Source: Stenotrophomonas maltophilia (GTDB lineage: Bacteria > Pseudomonadota > Gammaproteobacteria > Xanthomonadales > Xanthomonadaceae). Taken from it: 7,665 bases of DNA. Every line of letters begins with the position of its first letter. Within the stretch, counting starts at the first letter, position 1. This document shows, in pieces, positions 1 through 6,970 of the stretch. The notes below the pieces were generated by a model. That model was not told the origin of the DNA, ran no database searches, and was given only the letters and a program-made list of their open reading frames with translations. The position numbers and the translations under genes are program-made. The DNA is taken from assembly GCA_002364755.1 (NCBI GenBank), contig DEZI01000032.1, positions 1 through 7,665 of the forward strand, in the 5' to 3' direction.

Positions 1-19
1 GCTTAAGTGAACAGCATTA

Positions 20-39
20 CGCCTTCCGGCGGGGTTTTT
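20..39 (+). terminator. weak terminator-like hairpin with T run
   Basis: CGCC (20-23) and GGCG (28-31) can pair around a TTCC loop, and five T follow at 35-39 after three G. The T run is on the plus strand, so it would serve a gene entering from the left, not groEL. On the minus strand the same stem has no U run behind it. The stem is only 4 bp, so this is a weak call. No convincing groEL terminator is visible before the window edge. Confidence 0.3.
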
Positions 40-62
40 CATTACGTCGGGAACGCGTGGAC

Positions 63-1712
<1,650 letters not shown>

Positions 1713-1729
1713 GTGCAGTTACCTCATTG

Positions 1730-1752
1730 GTAGCGCCGGGCCATGCCCGGCG
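1730..1752 (+). repeat. SMAG/REP-like GTAG palindrome in the groES-groEL spacer
   Basis: A GTAG head (1730-1733) is followed by a perfect 8-bp stem, CGCCGGGC (1734-1741) with GCCCGGCG (1745-1752), around a 3-nt CAT loop. A GTAG tetranucleotide before a short GC-rich hairpin is the hallmark of the SMAG elements described in Stenotrophomonas maltophilia, a REP family thought to be mobilised by RAYT transposases. The family assignment is from memory. In the groESL transcript the hairpin ends 8 nt before the groEL Shine-Dalgarno sequence, so it could affect mRNA processing or groEL translation. The complement of the GTAG head (CUACC) can also form a weak 4-bp pair with GGUA of the groEL ribosome site. 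Confidence 0.8.
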
Positions 1753-1795
1753 GCTGGGTGTTGGAATCAGGGGATAAAACAGGTCGCGCCGAGGC

Positions 1796-2083
1796 TCAGC
1801 CGATGATGGCGAGCACGTCGTCTTCGCGCAGGACCTTGTACTCGACGCCTTCGCTCTTGTACGAGCTGCCGGCGTACTGGCCGTAGATGACCTTGTCGCC
1901 GACCTTCAGCGACGGAGCGCGCACGGTGCCGTTGTCCAGGGCCTTGCCCGGGCCGACGGCGACGACTTCACCCTTGGTCGACTTTTCCTTGGCCGAATCC
2001 GGAATGACGATGCCACCGGCGGAGATTTCGTCAGCTTCGATCGGCTTGACCACAACGCGGTCGTGCAGCGGCTTGATGTTCAT
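1796..2083 (-). CDS. groES: 10 kDa co-chaperonin GroES
   Basis: GroES is the heptameric lid that binds ATP-loaded GroEL and closes the folding chamber. The protein is 95 aa, close to the usual 94-97. It starts MNIKPLHDRVVVKP, carries the mobile loop at about 16-33 with the GroEL-contacting GGIVI (23-27), then GEVVAVGPGK, the roof hairpin around 50-52, and KVGDKVIYGQYAG (60-72). The start at 2083 has a Shine-Dalgarno AAGAGGT at 2088-2094, 4 nt from the ATG. That ribosome site lies wholly inside a predicted stem (2086-2121), described separately. The gene is first in the operon and is transcribed away from the divergent nuclease gene. Upstream are a sigma-32-type promoter and a partly decayed CIRCE operator, so heat-shock induction is very likely. 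Identity is certain. Confidence 0.99.
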   Translation of the reverse strand: MNIKPLHDRVVVKPIEADEISAGGIVIPDSAKEKSTKGEVVAVGPGKALDNGTVRAPSLKVGDKVIYGQYAGSSYKSEGVEYKVLREDDVLAIIG

Positions 2084-2085
2084 AG

Positions 2086-2121
2086 GGACCTCTTAAGTTG
2101 TTGATTGGTCTAAAAAAGTCC
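2086..2121 (-). promoter_or_regulatory. candidate FourU-like RNA thermometer over the groES ribosome site
   Basis: In the groES leader, GGACUUUUU (2121 to 2113) can pair with AAGAGGUCC (2094 to 2086), giving nine continuous pairs including two G-U wobbles. After one U-U mismatch, two more pairs form (A2111-U2096, G2110-C2097), and a 12-nt loop spans 2109-2098. The whole Shine-Dalgarno AAGAGGU is in the stem, opposite a run of U residues, and the helix ends 2 nt before the AUG. FourU thermometers use just this pairing of U residues with the ribosome site, opening on warming. Salmonella/E. coli groES leaders are reported to be thermo-regulated, from memory. The pairing is seen; the temperature function is inferred. 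Confidence 0.55.
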
Positions 2122-2128
2122 GGCGATG

Positions 2129-2155
2129 TTAGCACTCACCCCAGGTGGCTGCCAG
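2129..2155 (-). promoter_or_regulatory. partly decayed CIRCE operator (HrcA site)
   Basis: The CIRCE consensus is TTAGCACTC, nine bases, GAGTGCTAA. Here TTAGCACTC is perfect at 2129-2137, the spacer is exactly 9 nt (2138-2146), and the other arm at 2147-2155 reads GGCTGCCAG, matching 5 of 9 positions. HrcA binds CIRCE to repress groESL when unstressed. One perfect arm with correct spacing suggests a true CIRCE descendant with weakened binding. It lies in the groES leader, downstream of the sigma-32-type promoter. Confidence 0.6.
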
Positions 2156-2166
2156 CATTGCTCGCG

Positions 2167-2186
2167 AAAAAACCCGACAGGTCGGG
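2167..2186 (-). terminator. terminator-like hairpin at the start of the groESL leader
   Basis: On the minus strand CCCGAC (2186 to 2181) pairs with GTCGGG (2178 to 2173) as a 6-bp stem, or as 5 bp with a CCTG loop, followed at once by six T (2172 to 2167). This has the shape of an intrinsic terminator read toward groES. It lies about 11 nt after the -10 box of the sigma-32-type promoter, so it would be the extreme 5' end of that transcript. It may therefore be an early attenuator or pause, or a 5' stabilising hairpin. No minus-strand gene upstream in the window needs it. Confidence 0.5.
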
Positions 2187-2196
2187 AGCAGGACAG

Positions 2197-2224
2197 AGAT
2201 GGAGCTGCCCGACGACCTTTCAAG
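2197..2224 (-). promoter_or_regulatory. sigma-32 (RpoH) heat-shock promoter of groESL
   Basis: Read on the minus strand, the -35 box CTTGAAA (2224 to 2218) is a perfect match to the sigma-32 consensus. After a 13-nt spacer comes CTCCATCT (2204 to 2197), matching CCCCATNT at all but one defined position. A start near 2189-2190 is expected, giving a groES leader of about 106 nt. The match and its place upstream of a chaperonin operon make this a strong call. Confidence 0.85.
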
Positions 2225-2318
2225 CCCCTCGGAAGAAAAAATTTCGACGGTGCACTGCGGCGGCGAACAGACTCTCGCACCGACGGGTTTCGGCAATTTT
2301 GGTGAACTACGTCGCAGT

Positions 2319-2332
2319 GTCAGATATCTGAC
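2319..2332. promoter_or_regulatory. 14-bp perfect palindrome, candidate operator upstream of the nuclease gene
   Basis: GTCAGATATCTGAC is a perfect 14-bp inverted repeat centred at 2325/2326, 73 nt upstream of the nuclease ATG. Its symmetry fits a site for a dimeric regulator. Read instead as two 7-mers separated by 4 nt (2317-2334), it matches the E. coli Pho box pattern CTGTCAT-N4-CTGTCAT at 10 of 14 positions. That would suit a nuclease that releases phosphate from DNA, but the match is modest. The bound protein is unknown. Confidence 0.4.
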
Positions 2333-2404
2333 GTTCAGTTACGGCAAAGTGTCACGCGTTCGGCCTTAGGCTCGCCCGGCATTCCCAATCACAAGGAGTA
2401 GTCG

Positions 2405-4210
2405 ATGCGATTGCTGTCCCCGCTCGCCGCCGCCTGCCTGCTGGCGCTGGTCGCCGCGCCGGCCCAGGCCGAGGTCTTCATCAACGAACTGCACTACGAC
2501 GACAGCACCCCGGCCGGTGACGTCGGCGAAGCCATCGAAGTGGTCGCCACCGCCGGCGAGGACCTGTCCGGCTACCGCCTGTACCTGTACAACGGCGCCA
2601 ATGCCTCGGCCGCCGTGGTCTACGACAACAAGCCCGTCCCGGCTGGCAGCGCCGCCGGCTGCGGCAGCGCCACGATCGCCGTGGCCACCTACCCGACCAA
2701 CGGCCTGCAGAACGGCCCCAACGACGGCATCGCCCTGGTCGACGCCAGCGGCAAGGTGGTCCAGTTCCTCAGCTACGAGGGCGCCATCACCGCCTCCGGT
2801 GGCCCCGCCGCGGGCATGACCAGCCAGAACATCCCGGTTGCCGAAACCAACAGCACCACCCCGGGCACCTCGCTGCAGCTGACCGGCAGCGGCAGCCAGT
2901 ACGCCCACTTCACCTGGGCCGAATCGGCCGGTGAGACCTTCGGCCGCTGCAACAACAACCAGACCTTCAGCGGCGGTGGCGGCACCCCGGGCGGCCCGAA
3001 CACACCGCCGTCGGTGACCACCACGACCCCGGCACAGGGCAGCAGCACCTTCCCGGCCGCGGCCGATCTGGAAGTAGTGTTCAGCGAGACGGTGAACCTG
3101 GCCAGCGGCGCCTTCGCCCTGAGCTGCGGTACCTCCGGCAGCGTGCCGCTGACCTGGCCGGCCAGCGGGAAGACCGTGAAGCTGTCCACCAACACCGCCC
3201 TGGTGGCCGGTGAGGCCTGCCGCTTCGACATCCGCGCCTCGCGCATCACCGACAGCCAGGGTGCACGCCCGGCCGCCGACAGCCGCATCGCCTTCACCGT
3301 GGCCAGCACCACCGGCAACCCGGACCCGGGCAATCCCGGCAACCCGGGCACCCCGGCGGGCTACTACTCCAAGGTGAACACCTCCAGCCCGAGCCAGCTG
3401 CGCTGCTCGCTGCACGAGACCATCAAAGGCCACACCGCTTACCCGTACAGCGGCTCGGGCACCAGCACCTGGACCATCCTGGAAATTGCCGACGAAGATC
3501 CGAACAACAGCGGCAAGATCCTCGACGCCTACCGCAACCACAGCTACACCAAGGTGAGCAGCCGTGCGGGCACGGGCAGCGGCCTGACCTACAACCGCGA
3601 GCACACCTGGCCGAACTCGCTGGGCTTTGCCAGCACCACCGGTGACAAGGGCCTGCCGTACGCCCCGTACACCGACACCCACATGCTGTACCTGACCGAT
3701 GCACAGTGGAATGCCGACCGCGGCAACAAGCCGTTCGGCAAGTGCGATGCCAACTGCGGCGAGCGCGCCACCGAGGCCAACAACGGCCAGGGCGGCGGCA
3801 GCGGCGGCTACCCGGGCAATTCCAACTGGGTGCGTACCCCCGACGGCAACACCGGCACCTTCGAGGTGTGGGGCAGGCGCAAGGGCGACATGGCGCGTGC
3901 GGTGATGTACATGGCCATCCGTTATGAGGGCGGCAAGGATGCGGCTACCGGCCAGTCCGAACCGGACCTGGAACTGACCGACGACCGCAGCAAGATCGTC
4001 AAGACCAGCAGCTCGCCGGCCTACATGGGCCTGCTGTCGACCCTGATCGACTGGCACCTGTCCGATCCGCCGGATGATGCCGAGCGTGCGCGAAATGACG
4101 TGATCTACTCGTTCCAGGGCAACCGCAACCCATTCATTGACCACCCGGAATGGGCCACCCCGGCCCTGTTCACCTCCGCCAAGCCGGGCACCTGCCAGCT
4201 GGCCAACTGA
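2405..4210 (+). CDS. secreted lamin-tail/Ig-like/endonuclease I extracellular nuclease
   Basis: This is a probable extracellular DNA/RNA nuclease of the endonuclease I (EndA) family, 601 aa. ATG 2405 follows AAGGAG (2393-2398) with 6 nt spacing. A Sec signal peptide occupies 1-22 with cleavage expected after APAQA. Residues 23 to about 185 resemble a lamin-tail domain (EVFINELHYDD, DLSGYRLYLYNG). About 200-300 is a bacterial Ig-like domain, followed by a Gly-Asn-Pro linker (304-319). The nuclease domain at about 320-595 has the beta-beta-alpha-metal motif YNREHTWPNS (396-405, likely catalytic H400), the helix GDMARAVMYMAIRY (494-507) and NRNPFIDHPEW (573-583). Eight cysteines remain in the mature protein (86, 182, 241, 272, 334, 447, 451, 597), plausibly forming disulfides within each domain. 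No C-terminal anchor is seen, so release through type II secretion is plausible but inferred. The family is confident; substrate and exact role are not shown. Confidence 0.92.
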   Translation: MRLLSPLAAACLLALVAAPAQAEVFINELHYDDSTPAGDVGEAIEVVATAGEDLSGYRLYLYNGANASAAVVYDNKPVPAGSAAGCGSATIAVATYPTNGLQNGPNDGIALVDASGKVVQFLSYEGAITASGGPAAGMTSQNIPVAETNSTTPGTSLQLTGSGSQYAHFTWAESAGETFGRCNNNQTFSGGGGTPGGPNTPPSVTTTTPAQGSSTFPAAADLEVVFSETVNLASGAFALSCGTSGSVPLTWPASGKTVKLSTNTALVAGEACRFDIRASRITDSQGARPAADSRIAFTVASTTGNPDPGNPGNPGTPAGYYSKVNTSSPSQLRCSLHETIKGHTAYPYSGSGTSTWTILEIADEDPNNSGKILDAYRNHSYTKVSSRAGTGSGLTYNREHTWPNSLGFASTTGDKGLPYAPYTDTHMLYLTDAQWNADRGNKPFGKCDANCGERATEANNGQGGGSGGYPGNSNWVRTPDGNTGTFEVWGRRKGDMARAVMYMAIRYEGGKDAATGQSEPDLELTDDRSKIVKTSSSPAYMGLLSTLIDWHLSDPPDDAERARNDVIYSFQGNRNPFIDHPEWATPALFTSAKPGTCQLAN

Positions 4211-4235
4211 CCGCGCAACGCAGCGGTCCACGCCA

Positions 4236-4257
4236 CCGCCGGGTCCTGACCCGGCGG
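4236..4257 (+). terminator. GC-rich hairpin after the nuclease gene
   Basis: CCGCCGGGT (4236-4244) and ACCCGGCGG (4249-4257) form a perfect 9-bp stem with a CCTG loop, 25 nt after the nuclease stop codon. There is no following T run, so it is not a full intrinsic terminator. It may protect the 3' end of the nuclease mRNA or help Rho-dependent termination before cutA. It also covers where a -35 box for cutA would sit. Confidence 0.5.
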
Positions 4258-4263
4258 CGGCCC

Positions 4264-4269
4264 TATACT
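4264..4269 (+). promoter_or_regulatory. candidate -10 element of cutA (near-leaderless start)
   Basis: TATACT matches the sigma-70 -10 consensus at 5 of 6 positions. It lies 8 nt before the cutA ATG, which puts the expected transcription start at about 4276 and the start codon at 4278. No matching -35 or extended -10 is visible, and no Shine-Dalgarno sequence precedes cutA. This arrangement is typical of leaderless or near-leaderless mRNAs. Confidence 0.4.
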
Positions 4270-4277
4270 CGGCGGTC

Positions 4278-4616
4278 ATGTCGACCGTCGACCCCGTCCT
4301 GCTGCTGTTGACCACCTGCCCCGACCGGGCCAGTGCCGAGCGCATCGCGCACGCGCTGGTCAGCGAGCGCCTGGCTGCGTGCGTCACCCGGCTGGAGGGG
4401 GCACAGTCGACCTACCGCTGGCAGGGCGACGTCATCACCGACGCCGAACTGCAGTTGCTGGTGAAGACCACGGCGAGCCGCGTCGATGACGCAATCGCCC
4501 GCATCGTCGAACTGCATCCGTATGAACTCCCGGAGTGCATCGCGGTCGAAACTCGGGCCGGCCTGCCGGCGTATCTGGACTGGATCCGGGCGCAGACCCG
4601 GGAGGACACCGATTGA
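4278..4616 (+). CDS. cutA: divalent-cation tolerance protein CutA
   Basis: CutA is a small trimeric protein linked to copper and other metal tolerance in E. coli; its biochemical role is still unclear. The protein is 112 aa, the normal length. It shows LLTTCPDRASAERIA (10-24), LVSERLAACV (27-36), YRWQG (46-50) and the hallmark HPYELPECIAVE (80-91), then YLDWI (99-103). Cysteines are at 14, 35 and 87; the first two correspond to conserved E. coli cysteines. The ATG at 4278 is chosen because homology starts there; a longer frame from 4137 would run through the nuclease gene's end. There is no clear Shine-Dalgarno sequence, and a -10-like TATACT lies just upstream. Its stop overlaps the dsbD start by one base (TGATG), so the two are translationally coupled. 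cutA next to dsbD is also the E. coli arrangement. Confidence 0.96.
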   Translation: MSTVDPVLLLLTTCPDRASAERIAHALVSERLAACVTRLEGAQSTYRWQGDVITDAELQLLVKTTASRVDDAIARIVELHPYELPECIAVETRAGLPAYLDWIRAQTREDTD

Positions 4617-6970
4617 TGAAGTTGTTTGCTCGTGGCGCCGCGCTGTGCGCCCTGCTGTGGCTGGCCCTGCCCGCCTCCGCGCTGGATGAAAAGGACCTGC
4701 TGCCGGTCGACCAGGCGTTCGCGCTGACCGCCACTGCGCCCGAACGTGGCCAGATCCAGCTGCAGTTCAAGATCGCGCCCGGCTATTACCTGTATCGCCA
4801 CCGCACCAGCGTCAAGGCCGACCCGGCCTTCAATGCCGGTGCGCTGCAGATGCCGGCCGGCAACAAGCACCACGACGATTTCTTCGGCGAGGTGGAAACC
4901 TACCGCGAGCGCCTGCAGGCCACCCTGCCCGGCACGCCGACCGATGCGGCCGGCACCATCAGCCTGGAAGTGCGCTACCAGGGCTGCGCCGATGCCGGCG
5001 TGTGCTACCCGCCGCAGAAGCGCGTGGTGCAGGTGACCCTGCCCGGCGCGGGCGGCAAGGCCGCGGTGCCCACCGCGCGCGTCACCGGCGTCACCCCCTT
5101 CAACAACCCGCTGGCCGGTGCCGGCAGCAACGGCGGCCTGCGCCTGCCGGGCGCCAGCAACACCCAGGCGCTGCCGCTGCCGTCGGAACAGGCGTTCGGC
5201 TTCGATGCCATCGCCAGCGACGGCAATACCCTGCTGCTGCGCTTCACCCCGGCGCCGGGCTACTACCTTTACCGCGACCGCACCTCGCTGAAGCTGGAAG
5301 GCAGCACCGGCGTGCTGGCCGACAGGCCGCGCTGGCCGGCCGCGCAGGCGCACCGCGACGAGCACTTCGGCGATGTCTCGGTGTACTTCAACCAGGTGGA
5401 GGTGCCGCTGCCGCTGCGCCGCACCCGCGCCGAGGCCGTGGACAGCACCCTGGTGGTGACTTTCCAGGGCTGCCAGACCGATGGCATCTGCTACCCGCCG
5501 ATGACCCGCCGGATGAAGCTGTCCATTCCCGCCGGCACGCTGACTGCTGCCGCTGGCTCCGCCGCTGGTGCACCGGCCGCCGCCAGCGGCACGCCGCGCG
5601 AGGACACCGACGGCACGCCGCGCCGCCTGCTGCCGACCGTGCCCAACGATGCCGCGGACGCCGCCGGTGACAGCGCCGCGGGAGGCGATGCCTTCGCCGC
5701 CGATGCGCAGCAGGACAACGCCAAGCGCACCAAGCCGCCGGGCAGCGTGCCCAAGACCGACAGCTCGCTGCTGTGGGTGCTGCTGCTGGCGCTGGGTGGT
5801 GGCCTGGTCCTGAACCTGATGCCCTGCGTGCTGCCGATCCTGTCGCTGAAGGTGCTGAGCCTGGCGCAGAGCGGCGAGAGCGCCGAGCGCGCCCGCAGCC
5901 ATGCCCTGTGGTACACGCTGGGCGTCCTGATGGCGTTCGCGGTGATCGGTGCGTTGATGGTTGGCCTGCGCATGCTCGGCAACGCGGTGGGCATCGGCTT
6001 CCAGCTGCAGCACCCGGGCGTGGTGGCCGCACTGGCCTACATCATGTTCGCCGTCGGCCTGAGCCTGTCCGGTGTGTTCACCATGGGCGGCGGCATCGGC
6101 AACTTCGGCCAGTCGCTGGCCCGCCGCAGCGGCCCGGCCGGTGATTTCTTCACCGGCGTGCTGGCCTGCGTGGTCGGCAGCGCCTGCGTCGGCCCGTTCT
6201 TCGGCCCGGCCGTGGCCTATGCCTTCGTGGCCCCGCCGATCGCGGCGATGCTGGTGTTCCTGTTCCTCGGCCTGGGCCTGGCCCTCCCGTTCCTGCTGAT
6301 CGGCTTCGTGCCGGCCCTCGCCCGCCGCCTGCCCAAGCCGGGCCCGTGGATGGAAACCCTGAAGCACGTGCTGGCCTTCCCGATGTATGCGGCCGCGCTG
6401 TGGCTGCTGTGGGTGCTGGGCAAGCAGCGTGGCGTGGACGGCATGGCGCTGGCTTTGGGTGGCCTGCTGCTGCTGACCGCCGGCCTGTGGCTGTTCGAGA
6501 CCAGCCGCTGGCGCAGCAAGCGTGGCGCCAGCCTGCTGGGCGTGCTGCTGGCCCTGGCCGCGCTGGGCCCGGTGTGGGGCGTGACCCAGCTGCAACCGCC
6601 GGCACGTGCCGCGCAGGCGGCCAGCGACAACGTGGTGGATTACTCGCCGCAGATGCTGGACCGGTTGCGCGCGGACAACCGCGTGGTGTTCGTGAACATG
6701 ACCGCCGACTGGTGCGTGAGCTGCAAGGCCAACGAACGCGCGGTGCTGTCGCGCCCGGAGTTCAAGGAACTGCTCAAGCGCACCAATGCGGTGTACATGC
6801 GCGGGGACTACACCAACGTCGACCCGCAGATCACCGCGTTCCTGGATGAGCACAAGGCCGTGGGCGTGCCGCTGTACGTGGTGTACGGCCCGGGCGCACC
6901 GCCGACCGTGCTGCCGACCCTGCTGACCCAGGCCCTGGTGGAAGAAGCGCTGCTGCGCACCGCCCGATGA
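4616..6970 (+). CDS. dsbD: thiol:disulfide interchange protein DsbD with two tandem alpha domains
   Basis: DsbD carries electrons from cytoplasmic thioredoxin across the inner membrane to periplasmic partners such as DsbC and TlpA/CcmG-like proteins. The start at 4616 follows GGAGG (4601-4605) and gives a clean signal peptide (1-22, LPASA then LDEKD). The protein is 784 aa against about 565 in E. coli, because the N-terminal alpha domain is present twice. Alpha-1 (about 24-145) has QGCADAGVCYPP (C124, C130). Alpha-2 (about 186-305) has QGCQTDGICYPP (C286, C292). An Ala/Gly/Asp-rich linker (306-380) leads to the beta domain with eight membrane helices (384-655) carrying MPCVLP (C404) and SACVGPF (C524). 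The gamma thioredoxin-like domain (665-784) has DWCVSCK (C700, C703) and VGVP (749-752). All three cysteine-pair modules are intact. In the alpha-2 cap loop, DEHFG has His250 where alpha-1 and E. coli have Phe. Confidence 0.96.
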   Translation: MKLFARGAALCALLWLALPASALDEKDLLPVDQAFALTATAPERGQIQLQFKIAPGYYLYRHRTSVKADPAFNAGALQMPAGNKHHDDFFGEVETYRERLQATLPGTPTDAAGTISLEVRYQGCADAGVCYPPQKRVVQVTLPGAGGKAAVPTARVTGVTPFNNPLAGAGSNGGLRLPGASNTQALPLPSEQAFGFDAIASDGNTLLLRFTPAPGYYLYRDRTSLKLEGSTGVLADRPRWPAAQAHRDEHFGDVSVYFNQVEVPLPLRRTRAEAVDSTLVVTFQGCQTDGICYPPMTRRMKLSIPAGTLTAAAGSAAGAPAAASGTPREDTDGTPRRLLPTVPNDAADAAGDSAAGGDAFAADAQQDNAKRTKPPGSVPKTDSSLLWVLLLALGGGLVLNLMPCVLPILSLKVLSLAQSGESAERARSHALWYTLGVLMAFAVIGALMVGLRMLGNAVGIGFQLQHPGVVAALAYIMFAVGLSLSGVFTMGGGIGNFGQSLARRSGPAGDFFTGVLACVVGSACVGPFFGPAVAYAFVAPPIAAMLVFLFLGLGLALPFLLIGFVPALARRLPKPGPWMETLKHVLAFPMYAAALWLLWVLGKQRGVDGMALALGGLLLLTAGLWLFETSRWRSKRGASLLGVLLALAALGPVWGVTQLQPPARAAQAASDNVVDYSPQMLDRLRADNRVVFVNMTADWCVSCKANERAVLSRPEFKELLKRTNAVYMRGDYTNVDPQITAFLDEHKAVGVPLYVVYGPGAPPTVLPTLLTQALVEEALLRTAR

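Larger units (their letters stand above)
2084..2404. other. divergent control region between groES and the nuclease gene
   Basis: This 321-nt non-coding stretch separates two divergent genes. The part nearest groES (to about 2224) holds the sigma-32-type promoter, leader hairpin, CIRCE-like site and ribosome-site stem annotated separately. An A/T tract at 2235-2244 lies about 10 bp upstream of the sigma-32 -35 box and could act as an UP-like element. The part nearest the nuclease holds a 14-bp palindrome and two AGTGTCA copies (2316-2322 and 2348-2354, 32 bp apart). I could not find a convincing sigma-70 promoter for the nuclease. Short open frames here show no coding character. Confidence 0.85.

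Noticed and set aside
2248..2282. Inverted repeat CGGTGC / GCACCG in the control region
   Set aside because: Only 6 bp with a 23-nt gap and no relation to a promoter; chance is likely in GC-rich DNA.
2098..2369. Two small plus-strand open frames in the groES-nuclease control region
   Set aside because: They run through the sigma-32 promoter and CIRCE sites, lack ribosome sites and resemble no protein family.
4137..4277. Upstream start giving cutA 47 extra residues
   Set aside because: The extension overlaps the nuclease gene's end, is Pro/Ser/Arg-rich, and CutA homology begins at the ATG at 4278.
2366..4387. 673-codon open frame on the minus strand opposite the nuclease gene
   Set aside because: Antisense shadow of a well-supported gene; low-complexity Val/Gly/Ala composition and no motif.
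4535..4615. Upstream start giving dsbD 27 extra residues
   Set aside because: It would hide the signal peptide that begins at 4616, which has its own Shine-Dalgarno sequence and overlaps the cutA stop.
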